Shown piece after piece: positions 6,954-13,878 of a stretch of 64,000 nt of DNA. The translations under genes were made by a program, and so were the position numbers. The notes below the pieces were generated by a model. It did not search any database and had not been told where the DNA came from. It worked only from the letters and a program-made list of their open reading frames with translations. Origin of the DNA: an uncultured Bacteroidales bacterium. Its GTDB lineage: Bacteria; Bacteroidota; Bacteroidia; Bacteroidales; Paludibacteraceae. Positions within the stretch are counted from its first letter, which is position 1, and each line of letters begins with the position of its first letter. The DNA is taken from positions 62,001-126,000 of the forward strand of contig CAMHOY010000001.1 in the NCBI GenBank assembly GCA_946186915.1, given 5' to 3'.

Positions 6954-7140
6954 GGAGGACATAAAAGCACGGGCCACTGGAACAAGAAACAGGTCAGCAT
7001 ATTTTTCTGTAACGATGTCCCAGTGACCCGTGCCGAACACGGATTACAGGGACATATTTCTTCTCGTTACTAAAGTTTGCTGACCTGTCTCTAAAGGAAT
7101 ATGCCTGTTGTCGCGCTATGCGCTATTCAATATGTCCTCC
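6954..7140 (-). ncRNA. Candidate structured RNA or MITE-like element with nested inverted repeats
   Basis: Four nested pairs: GGAGGACAT (6954-6962) with ATGTCCTCC (7132-7140); ACAGGTCAGCA (6989-6999) with TGCTGACCTGT (7078-7088); GTAACG (about 7009-7014) with CGTTAC (7065-7070); ATGTCCC (7015-7021) with GGGACAT (7049-7055). At the tip is a CCGTG/CACGG hairpin. An alternative pairing exists: CGGGCCACTGG (6970-6980) with CCAGTGACCCG (7020-7030), 11 bp with one G-U. A canonical promoter lies just upstream (7192-7223), so this is the leader of the 115-aa ORF. No known class recognised. Confidence 0.5.
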
Positions 7141-7191
7141 TGTTTATCGTCTAAGAGAACCGACGTCGCTTTCCTCATCCGAAAGCGCCTG

Positions 7192-7223
7192 CAAAATTAA
7201 TATGAATTTTTGATATATGCAAA
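7192..7223 (-). promoter_or_regulatory. Promoter upstream of the structured leader and 115-aa ORF
   Basis: Minus strand TTTG (7223-7220), 20 bp, TAATTTTG (7199-7192). Transcription would start near 7188, about 250 nt before the ORF start at 6937, and run through the inverted repeats at 6954-7140. Confidence 0.72.
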
Positions 7224-7319
7224 TTTATGCGGGATTTTTTCGAAAGTATTTATCTGTTTGCGCAACTACCTTGCCGTTGTCTTTTAATACGACCACATAT
7301 GTACAACAGTATTTGGGCA

Positions 7320-7814
7320 TCATATATTCTTCAATATACGGGGATTTCCTATTGTTATAACTATAGGTCGTTTATTCCTGCGTCTTATAATATACGAGTT
7401 ACTCCAGTCAGTAGCATAGCAGACAAACTCTCCCACCTTATCATTACTGAACACGCCTATGTATCCGAACACTCCTCCAGAACCAAACACTCGAATTGTT
7501 TTTTCGTCCATCGGGTATGCTTCTACGCTTACAATTTCATCAGCGGGAATATGGATATTCTTTGCTAATAAATGTACCGTTATTCCTTTTTCATTTTTAC
7601 TAACTCCTCTAGGCATTAGTAACAACGTAACCAATAGAGTTATCACCAAAAGGCAAATTGAGATGATACAAGAAATCGCAAAAAAAAGTGATTTACTGTG
7701 ATTTGTATATAAATAGCACAAGAACACTATAGCACCGATGATTATGACAATTCCAAGAATCGTCGAAACTATCAATCTATTTGTCCAGGGAGAAACAGAA
7801 TAATATTCTATCAT
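7320..7814 (-). CDS. Membrane protein with PH-like C-terminal domain
   Basis: A 164-residue protein with two transmembrane helices (about residues 14-36 and 44-67), then a cytosolic beta-rich domain starting at GVSKNEKGITVHLLAKNIHI. The pattern (IPADEIVSVEAYP, RVFGSGGVFGYIG, ...RRRNKRPIVIT) is that of small bacterial PH-domain membrane proteins. Its start overlaps the end of the leader-like protein gene by 4 bp (ATGA), so it is the last gene of the radical SAM operon. A role in immunity, sensing or export is possible but unproven. Confidence 0.65.
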   Translation of the reverse strand: MIEYYSVSPWTNRLIVSTILGIVIIIGAIVFLCYLYTNHSKSLFFAISCIISICLLVITLLVTLLLMPRGVSKNEKGITVHLLAKNIHIPADEIVSVEAYPMDEKTIRVFGSGGVFGYIGVFSNDKVGEFVCYATDWSNSYIIRRRNKRPIVITIGNPRILKNI

Positions 7815-8716
7815 TGCATTAAATATTTAATTAAATTAGCTTTTATCAATACCTGTAATCGATTTTTATATTCCTCGTTCGTAGCATATTCCGTAGAATG
7901 ATTTGCCAAATACGTGTCTATTTGCGTGTAGTAATCATTCGCAATCTCATTTAGAACAATATATGATGACTCAATATCTTCATTCATAATTGCCCATAGT
8001 GTTATAGGAGATAGAACGAGATCGGATATTCCCGTCGGAGATTTAGACCCGCTAGTCACAGTATCGGTATTCGCTAGCACATTAATATTAATCCCTACGT
8101 TAACATTAGCAATAACATTTACTACCGCTGCAGTGTTTAGCACAGCAACGGCAAAAACGGCAAGAATCACTTCTACTATTATGCCTTCATTTTGAAAATT
8201 CTCCCCTCCTTTTGTTAGGCCGATACGCTTTAACAATTGGGTAATTTCTTTACTATCGGCACAATCCATACTGATAGGTACTGCCAGTAAACCTTGCGCA
8301 TGACATCGTGTTATGAACTCTTTAATATCATGATTCAGTATAGCCTGCCGAATTCCATCATCAGCAAATGCTAACGCCATTTGAATTATTCCATCATCCA
8401 AATCACCTTCATATGAAAGATCTCTTTTCTCCATATATGCAGAAGGATTTTCTGCAAACTCTCGAGCAATACTTGGATTTGAGAAAATATCAATAACCAA
8501 GGAGGCCGACAGCAGTAATTTTTGTTGATCTACATCAGATAATGGTATCACCGCTGATTCGAATTTAAGTTCCGATTCACTACCATTGGATATGGCTGCA
8601 CTATCTCCGGATTCATACTTATTCAATTCATTACTGGCTGAATTAACAACATTGCGACGTCCCCCATTGGCATGCTGTGAGGACTGATTGATTTGATTAG
8701 AGATTCCTTTTTTCAT
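7811..8716 (-). CDS. Leader-like protein with Val/Asn-rich segment; candidate radical SAM substrate
   Basis: A 301-residue protein. Residues 1-55 are polar. Residues 60-170 look like a RiPP leader or carrier domain (DIFSNPSIAREFAENPSAYM at 76-95). A GG pair lies at 170-171. Residues 179-221 are almost only V, I, A, L, N and T, with an alternating NVNVGININV pattern. This is like the core of polytheonamide-type proteusins, whose radical SAM epimerases make D-residues. A further 80 polar residues follow, which is unusual for a precursor. The start overlaps the radical SAM gene by 20 bp. It could instead be a membrane-inserting protein unrelated to RiPPs. Confidence 0.6.
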   Translation of the reverse strand: MKKGISNQINQSSQHANGGRRNVVNSASNELNKYESGDSAAISNGSESELKFESAVIPLSDVDQQKLLLSASLVIDIFSNPSIAREFAENPSAYMEKRDLSYEGDLDDGIIQMALAFADDGIRQAILNHDIKEFITRCHAQGLLAVPISMDCADSKEITQLLKRIGLTKGGENFQNEGIIVEVILAVFAVAVLNTAAVVNVIANVNVGININVLANTDTVTSGSKSPTGISDLVLSPITLWAIMNEDIESSYIVLNEIANDYYTQIDTYLANHSTEYATNEEYKNRLQVLIKANLIKYLMQ

Positions 8717-9734
8717 AATTTTGTTTAATTTTATTTTTAGTATGTGATTGTATAGTATATTCCAACATCACCCGAGGAGCTATTTTAACATAATTCTCGC
8801 GGATAATTTGCAATATATGCGGATTTGATAATATTTGTAAACATAAGGCGCACATATGCATTTTTGAGGTATCAATTTTAATTGAGGGATCTATCTTTTG
8901 GGCAAATTCCAAGATTTTTTTAGGACCTTCGGCATACAACCATAATTTCACGAAATCATCATATTGACTTTCCCATAACTTTTTAATATCCCTATTTAAA
9001 ATAGTACCTAAAGATAGGAACGGGTGTTTACGAGTCGATAGTCCACAGCAACAAATTAGGTCATTTTGGGGATTTAGAGTCATCACTTTGAACAATTGTT
9101 TACACCGGGTAGAACAATTTAATTTAGATGAATCTGCATTTTGAGTTGATTTGTCTGAAAACTGAATCCACTCGCCGGCTATGATTTGTAAATATGGAGT
9201 ATTAATATACGGAGTTAATTGCGGATTTTTCCGTAACTTTTCTGCTGTAAATGTAAAGTTTTCGTTTGTTTCTACATTTACTACGGTCACTATCTTACAT
9301 TCTTGTGCTGCAATTACACCATTTATCACATTTTGAACCGGTACATATTGTTGATGAGAATCTCCGGTGCTGAAATTGATTTCTGTCAATCCGGCTGATT
9401 GGAGTCTATGTATGATTTTACGACTTTTAGTTAAATCGGTTGCCCATGAACCATTCGTAACTATACGGGAAAGTAATCCTTTTTTGCGTATGAAAGAAAT
9501 AAGACTATACAGATCTTCTCCAAGCGTAAAACATTCACCTCCTGTTATTGCAACAAGCCTAATACTTGAATAAATAGTAGTAGCCTTGCTAATAAAATAT
9601 TGCATCTGCTCCAATGTCAACCTTTCTTTTTGATGAGGACTACATTGAAAACAACAATCCTTACAAGCCGCTGTGCATCTATAAGTGGTTATTAAGCTTA
9701 TAGTGTCAGGTTCTATGATATTTTGAGATATCAT
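8697..9734 (-). CDS. Radical SAM enzyme with SPASM-like C-terminus
   Basis: A 345-residue protein. The motif YRCTAACKDCC gives the CxxxCxxC cluster (C20, C24, C27) that binds the SAM-cleaving 4Fe-4S centre. A GGE-type motif (AITGGECF) and STGDSHQ follow as expected for the barrel. The C-terminal part holds further cysteines (NCSTRC, ICCC, MCALC) in a SPASM-like layout with LSLGTILNRDIKKLW, so a second cluster is likely. It sits between a secreted DUF3244-like protein (11 bp upstream) and the candidate substrate (20 bp overlap), which points to peptide modification. The exact reaction is unknown. Confidence 0.88.
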   Translation of the reverse strand: MISQNIIEPDTISLITTYRCTAACKDCCFQCSPHQKERLTLEQMQYFISKATTIYSSIRLVAITGGECFTLGEDLYSLISFIRKKGLLSRIVTNGSWATDLTKSRKIIHRLQSAGLTEINFSTGDSHQQYVPVQNVINGVIAAQECKIVTVVNVETNENFTFTAEKLRKNPQLTPYINTPYLQIIAGEWIQFSDKSTQNADSSKLNCSTRCKQLFKVMTLNPQNDLICCCGLSTRKHPFLSLGTILNRDIKKLWESQYDDFVKLWLYAEGPKKILEFAQKIDPSIKIDTSKMHMCALCLQILSNPHILQIIRENYVKIAPRVMLEYTIQSHTKNKIKQNYEKRNL

Positions 9735-9745
9735 AATATCTTAAA

Positions 9746-10141
9746 TTATTGTACTATAAATTGACCTACGAGTGCGCCGCCGTCTGTTTCAATGTGTAGT
9801 ACGTACACACCGTTGCTGGAAATGGTCTCTTCCATAGAGTCGGTCATTAGTTGATTTAATACCAAGCCTCCGTTGGATGCGCTAACAACAGACACTTGCG
9901 CAGACGGAATACTCACATTTTGCTTAAACACGCGCAAGAGATGTCCGTCAATGGTAGCGTGGAAACAAGTCTGGCAAGGAGGGGTATCTCCCATATGGTC
10001 AGGACCGTCTAATGGGTCCTCTCCCGGAAACGGGCTCATGGCAATCACTTCCATCAGTTGGATAACTACTTCTTCTGCGCGAAGTGTGCATGGCATTAAA
10101 AAGAATACTGCCAATGCCATGGCAAAGATTCTTGTTTTCAT
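9746..10141 (-). CDS. Secreted DUF3244-like small protein
   Basis: A 131-residue protein with a signal peptide (MKTRIFAMALAVFFLMPCTL, cut after RA). The mature part has an acidic Pro/Asp stretch with PPCQTC, then a compact beta-sandwich-like domain: FHATIDGHLLRV, SAQVSVVSASNGGLV, NGVYVLHIETDGGALVGQF. That is the DUF3244 pattern of small periplasmic Bacteroidales proteins. It is the first gene of the radical SAM operon, 11 bp before the enzyme, under the promoter at 10201-10232. It could be a periplasmic partner, carrier or sensor ligand. Confidence 0.65.
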   Translation of the reverse strand: MKTRIFAMALAVFFLMPCTLRAEEVVIQLMEVIAMSPFPGEDPLDGPDHMGDTPPCQTCFHATIDGHLLRVFKQNVSIPSAQVSVVSASNGGLVLNQLMTDSMEETISSNGVYVLHIETDGGALVGQFIVQ

Positions 10142-10200
10142 TGTCTTTTATTTATTAGGGTTAAACATATAAAAAATGCGGCATCAGATGAATGACGCCG

Positions 10201-10232
10201 CAAAAGTACTACAATTATTGGGATTATCCAAC
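10201..10232 (-). promoter_or_regulatory. Promoter of the DUF3244-radical SAM operon
   Basis: Minus strand GTTG (10232-10229; consensus TTTG), 20 bp, TACTTTTG (10208-10201). The leader of about 55 nt begins with a GCGGC/GCCGC inverted repeat (around 10177-10200). Confidence 0.6.
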
Positions 10233-10322
10233 TTTTTTAGATAGACAAATAAAAACCGTTAAATCGCTGATTTACAGAGAGATACGCATTTTTGATAATA
10301 GACAATTTAATATGGCATGACA

Positions 10323-11774
10323 TTAGTTAACACACTCATTTTCAATTAGATACATCCGCAAATTCTTGGCTGTTGTTCCGATCTTTTTTGCTACACGTAT
10401 TTTAAGAGTGCCAATACTAGAATTTGACCGATATAATAGGTCTGCTATTAGTTCATACTTACAATCCAACAAGGTTAACATACACAATCGTGTCTCTGTT
10501 TCATTCAACTTATATTTGGTGCGCAATTTGGATGCAAGCAAGTAGAATCGTTTATCTATTACTGCGCACATCTTGTTATAACTCTTCCAATGTATATTTT
10601 TGGGGAAGGATTCAGCTCGTGTAATCAAATGGCAATTCTGTTCAATTTCTGCTATTATATTCCTTTTGTGCTTTTCTACATCATTTATAATCTTCTCATG
10701 TTGCACCGCTGCCTCTTTGTTTTGAATAGTCAGGTCCTCTATTTGCTGCGCAAGCAATGTATGTTGCCGGCGTTTCCTGTAAACATATATAAACACGACG
10801 AGCCCGACGATAGCAAGCGTGGCGCAGATGGCATATAGCCATGCGAGGTTCGGTTTGCGAGCCAAGTCTTGTTCTAACAACTGAACGGCTATGGTTGATT
10901 TATCTTTATCAGGTTCATATTCATAATAACGAATATCTTCTCTTTTAGTAGATAAAACTCGTATCTCCTCTTTCTTTAATGTAGAATCTATATTAGATAT
11001 TATATAAAGCGCATTAAATGTATTTTGATAAGTGACTGACTGATTTGACAATACCCGCTTAGCATAAGTCAGTGCAGAATCTTTCATATCAAGACCATAA
11101 AAAGCCTGAGCCTTTACCAACATTACTCCAGACTCTTCATTCAGTTCTTTTAATGCAGCATCCGCGAATAATATGGCCGAGTCGTACCGCTCAATATTCC
11201 GATACAAGATAGCCTTTGAAAAATTGACAAAAGAAGATAATCTTGCGTCCGATGTGTCTATGGTATTAAGTGAAACTAACGTCTCCTCTATTTTACTTTG
11301 CTCTGCTAGTTCAAGCGCAGAACTATTTATAGCATAATAGTAAGTCAACGTATCTCTACTTTGAAGAAAAGACTTTGCAGCATATCTAAACATGTCATAT
11401 GCCAACGGAAACTCCCCCGCCAGATGTGCGATGTCGCCCATATTACTATACACGCGCCCGAGAATATGGTAATCGCGCGTACGAGCATGCGAAGCCTCGA
11501 TGAAACATTGCATCGCCTCTACCGGATTATCCTTCTCGCGGAGCAAACGGCCGTAATGGTAACAAGCGTGTGCATATTCATCAGCGTGCACAGAACGCCA
11601 TGCGCGGAGCGTGGTGTAACTCCGCGCCAGACGTACGCTGTCCGCGTACACCTGTCCCGCCGCGCGCATACTATCCGCCTGCGCCACCACCTCTTCCGCT
11701 TCCCGCAGCGCCTTCGGTGCACAGGAGAAAAACAGCGTCGATGCCAAGAATAATATAAGTCCTCTCTTCAACAT
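10323..11774 (-). CDS. Membrane-anchored TPR regulator with LuxR-like HTH
   Basis: I start at the ATG at 11774 (MLKRGLILFLASTLFFSCAP), which gives a lipoprotein signal with the Cys at 18. Residues about 55-275 carry TPR-like helices. One transmembrane helix lies near 311-333 (WLYAICATLAIVGLVVF), then a coiled coil, then a C-terminal HTH (about 423-477) with LNETETRLCMLTLLDCKYEL and IGTLKIRVAKKIGTT, as in the LuxR/GerE fold. This periplasm-to-cytoplasm regulator type is frequent in Bacteroidales beside secreted peptide loci. It has its own promoter (11783-11814) and lies directly upstream of the radical SAM operon, which it may control. Confidence 0.75.
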   Translation of the reverse strand: MLKRGLILFLASTLFFSCAPKALREAEEVVAQADSMRAAGQVYADSVRLARSYTTLRAWRSVHADEYAHACYHYGRLLREKDNPVEAMQCFIEASHARTRDYHILGRVYSNMGDIAHLAGEFPLAYDMFRYAAKSFLQSRDTLTYYYAINSSALELAEQSKIEETLVSLNTIDTSDARLSSFVNFSKAILYRNIERYDSAILFADAALKELNEESGVMLVKAQAFYGLDMKDSALTYAKRVLSNQSVTYQNTFNALYIISNIDSTLKKEEIRVLSTKREDIRYYEYEPDKDKSTIAVQLLEQDLARKPNLAWLYAICATLAIVGLVVFIYVYRKRRQHTLLAQQIEDLTIQNKEAAVQHEKIINDVEKHKRNIIAEIEQNCHLITRAESFPKNIHWKSYNKMCAVIDKRFYLLASKLRTKYKLNETETRLCMLTLLDCKYELIADLLYRSNSSIGTLKIRVAKKIGTTAKNLRMYLIENECVN

Positions 11775-11782
11775 TCTGACTG

Positions 11783-11814
11783 CAAAATTACTACAAAAAA
11801 ATGACATACGCAAA
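11783..11814 (-). promoter_or_regulatory. Promoter of the TPR regulator, 8 nt from its start codon
   Basis: Minus strand TTTG (11814-11811), 20 bp, TAATTTTG (11790-11783), then 8 nt to the ATG at 11774. The leader would be only a few nucleotides. Confidence 0.75.
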
Positions 11815-11852
11815 CACGCATGTCATTTTTAACAGAATAGTTATTCTTTTCC

Positions 11853-12869
11853 TCAGAAGATGCTCTGCTGGCCGTCGGGGCTGAGAGGTGTCTTGCCGAG
11901 GTGCTTGTAGGCGAGTTCGGTCGCTTCTCGTCCGCGGGGAGTGCGTTTGATGAAGCCTTCCTTGATAAGATAGGGTTCATAGACATCTTCGATGGTACCT
12001 GCGTCTTCGCCCATGGCAGTAGCGATGGTATTGAGTCCGACAGGTCCTCCGCGGAACTTGTCGATGATGGTCGTGAGCAGTTTGTTGTCGATCTGATCGA
12101 GGCCGAAGGTATCAATATTGAGCGCCTCCAAAGCATACTGCGCTATCTCGAGGTCGATGGTGCCATCGCCCTTGACCTGCGCGAAGTCACGCACACGGCG
12201 CAGGAGTGCATTGGCGATACGCGGCGTACCGCGCGAACGGCGTGCAATCTCACCGGCTGCTTTCTCATTGATCTCCACGCCCAAAAGCCGCGCGCTGCGC
12301 TTCACGATACCGGCAAGAATATCTGCATCGTAGTACTCGAGGTGGCAGTTGATACCGAAACGCGCGCGGAGCGGACTTGTCAACAAACCGCTGCGCGTGG
12401 TAGCACCGATGAGGGTGAAGTGATTCAGGTCTATCTGGATGGTGCGCGCCGAAGGTCCTTTGTCGATCATGATGTCGATGCGGTAGTCCTCCATCGCCGA
12501 ATAGAGGTACTCCTCGACGATAGGACTCAGACGATGAATCTCATCGATGAAGAGCACGTCATTGGGTTCGAGTGACGTGAGCAGTCCCGCGAGGTCTCCG
12601 GGTTTATCCAGTACCGGACCGGAAGTGACCTTAAAGCCCACTCCGAGTTCATTCGCGATGATATTACTGAGGGTCGTCTTACCCAGTCCCGGAGGGCCGA
12701 AAAGCAGTACATGGTCCAGGCTCTCGCCACGCAGTTTGGCGGCCTCCACGAAGATCTTGAGGTTGGAGGTCACCTTGCTCTGTCCGGCAAAGTCGGCAAA
12801 GCACAACGGGCGGAGCGCATTGTCCTGCTCCTTTTCGTTCATCTGATTTCTGATATCGAATTCTGCCAT
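11853..12869 (-). CDS. ruvB: Holliday junction branch-migration helicase RuvB
   Basis: A 338-residue AAA+ ATPase that drives branch migration with RuvA. Visible motifs: Walker [10 protein letters not shown], Walker B LFIDEIHR, sensor GATTRSGLL, arginine finger region PLRARFG, and the C-terminal winged helix with [12 protein letters not shown]. Length and order are canonical. No ruvA or ruvC in the window. It is separated by a 110-bp repeat-rich gap from the GldA-like gene. Confidence 0.97.
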   Translation of the reverse strand: MAEFDIRNQMNEKEQDNALRPLCFADFAGQSKVTSNLKIFVEAAKLRGESLDHVLLFGPPGLGKTTLSNIIANELGVGFKVTSGPVLDKPGDLAGLLTSLEPNDVLFIDEIHRLSPIVEEYLYSAMEDYRIDIMIDKGPSARTIQIDLNHFTLIGATTRSGLLTSPLRARFGINCHLEYYDADILAGIVKRSARLLGVEINEKAAGEIARRSRGTPRIANALLRRVRDFAQVKGDGTIDLEIAQYALEALNIDTFGLDQIDNKLLTTIIDKFRGGPVGLNTIATAMGEDAGTIEDVYEPYLIKEGFIKRTPRGREATELAYKHLGKTPLSPDGQQSIF

Positions 12870-12926
12870 ACAATAAGTTTAACTGTTTAATGTCCTTGCG
12901 GACGTGTAGTGTTCCTTCGGAACGTT

Positions 12927-12982
12927 TAAACCAAGCGAAGCGCTAAACGCTGCGTAGCATCTCTAAACCAAGCGAAGCGCTA
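12927..12982. repeat. 19-bp direct repeat, 37-bp period
   Basis: TAAACCAAGCGAAGCGCTA occurs at 12927-12945 and again at 12964-12982, separated by CGCTGCGTAGCAT-like sequence. The second copy overlaps the stop codon of the GldA-like gene. The AAGCGAAGC core also appears in the grpE repeats. Confidence 0.8.
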
Positions 12983-13678
12983 CACTGTTACACGATGAAA
13001 TAACTCCTCGAGGTCGTTTATTGCATCTATCGGTTGGTCGGCTTTGATCTGTCCGTGGTCGAGTATGACGACGCGGTCGCACATGGCACTCACCTCCTGC
13101 ATGATGTGGGTGGAGAGGATGATTGTCAAGGGTTTAGGGTTTAGGGAATTAGGGTTTAGGGGCTCGCCATGGGCGAGGTTTTTTATCAAACTCCTAATTT
13201 CAACGAGTTGGTTGGGATCGAGGCCGGTGGTGGGTTCATCGAGGATGAGCAGTTGGGGATTGCCGAGGAGCGCTTGGGCGAGACCTACGCGCTGGCGGTA
13301 ACCCTTGCTCAGTTCGCGGATATGTTTATGGCGTTCGGGTGTCAGACCTACGCGGTCGATGAGGGAGCCTACCCCATCCCTCCCTAAAGGGAAGGAGTTC
13401 TTTGTTGTTAGACCCGCCATGAACTCGAGGTACTCGGCGACGTACATCTCCTCGTAGAGGGGGTTGTTCTCCGGCAAGTAACCGATACGTTCCGGTACGG
13501 AGACACTGCCGCTGTCGGCACGCCAGAGACCGATGAGTATCTTCATCAGCGTGGACTTGCCGGCGCCGTTAGGCCCCAGAAGCCCGAGGACCTGTCCCTC
13601 CGGAATAGACAGCGTCACACCGCGCAACACCTGCTGCAATCCGAAAGACTTGTTGATATGCTCAATGACTACCGACAT
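12980..13678 (-). CDS. ABC transporter ATP-binding protein, GldA-like
   Basis: I start at the ATG at 13678 (MSVVIEHINKSFG), which sits 9 nt past a canonical promoter. Walker A GPNGAGKST, Q-loop YLPENNPLYEEM, signature LSKGYRQRVGLAQAL, Walker B LLILDEPTTGLDPNQL and the switch His in STHIMQEV are all intact. The pattern matches GldA, the ABC-2 ATPase linked to gliding, but no permease gene lies beside it. Two segments are longer than in relatives: KNSFPLGRDGVGSL (palindromic element 13369-13403) and AHGEPLNPNSLNPKPL (TTAGGG-type words 13129-13162), directly before the switch region. Confidence 0.85.
   Translation of the reverse strand: MSVVIEHINKSFGLQQVLRGVTLSIPEGQVLGLLGPNGAGKSTLMKILIGLWRADSGSVSVPERIGYLPENNPLYEEMYVAEYLEFMAGLTTKNSFPLGRDGVGSLIDRVGLTPERHKHIRELSKGYRQRVGLAQALLGNPQLLILDEPTTGLDPNQLVEIRSLIKNLAHGEPLNPNSLNPKPLTIILSTHIMQEVSAMCDRVVILDHGQIKADQPIDAINDLEELFHRVTV
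13129..13162. repeat. GGGTTTA word repeat inside the GldA-like gene
   Basis: The + strand reads GGGTTTAGGGTTTAGGGAAT then TAGGGTTTAGGGG; the coding strand encodes PLNPNSLNPKPL between the Walker B helix and the STH switch motif, where family members have only a few residues. Confidence 0.75.
13369..13403 (-). repeat. Palindromic element copy, in frame inside the GldA-like gene
   Basis: The coding strand reads CTTCCCTTTAGGGAGGGATG then GGGTAG, encoding FPLGRDGVGSL. The right half is almost identical to the copy in mnmA (21810-21845), read in the same frame there (NGVG against DGVG). Confidence 0.75.
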
Positions 13679-13687
13679 AACAGGCTG

Positions 13688-13719
13688 CAAAGGTACACAA
13701 AAAAAATGACTTATGCAAA
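13688..13719 (-). promoter_or_regulatory. Promoter of the GldA-like gene, 9 nt from its start codon
   Basis: Minus strand TTTG (13719-13716), 20 bp, TACCTTTG (13695-13688); ATG at 13678. Confidence 0.75.
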
Positions 13720-13753
13720 AAATTACATATTTTTTAAAAAAAATACCAAAATA

Positions 13754-13785
13754 TTTGGTCAATTCAAAAAAAAGCAGTACCTTTG
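13754..13785 (+). promoter_or_regulatory. Promoter of tRNA-Lys
   Basis: TTTG (13754-13757), 20 bp, TACCTTTG (13778-13785), 20 nt before the mature tRNA 5' end. Confidence 0.75.
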
Positions 13786-13805
13786 CACCCGCTTTTGGAA
13801 AAATC

Positions 13806-13878
13806 GTCTCCCTAGCTCAGTTGGTAGAGCAACTGACTCTTAATCAGTGGGTCGAGAGTTCGAGCCTCTCGGGGGACA
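13806..13878 (+). tRNA. tRNA-Lys (anticodon CTT)
   Basis: 73 nt; acceptor arms GTCTCCC and GGGGGAC pair (one G-U), D-stem GCTC, anticodon arm ACTGA-CTCTTAA-TCAGT, T-arm with GTTCGAGCC. CCA is not encoded. The MurU-like gene on the other strand ends inside this tRNA (stop at 13844-13846). Confidence 0.95.

Noticed and set aside
6954..7140. tmRNA, RNase P, SRP or 6S RNA
   Set aside because: None of the conserved sequence marks of those RNAs is visible; only the nested inverted repeats support a structure.
6954..7140. Retron msr-msd
   Set aside because: There is no reverse transcriptase gene nearby and the neighbouring ORF is far too short.
13129..13162. Telomere or replicon end from TTAGGG-like words
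   Set aside because: They are short, in frame inside genes, and in the middle of a chromosomal gene set.
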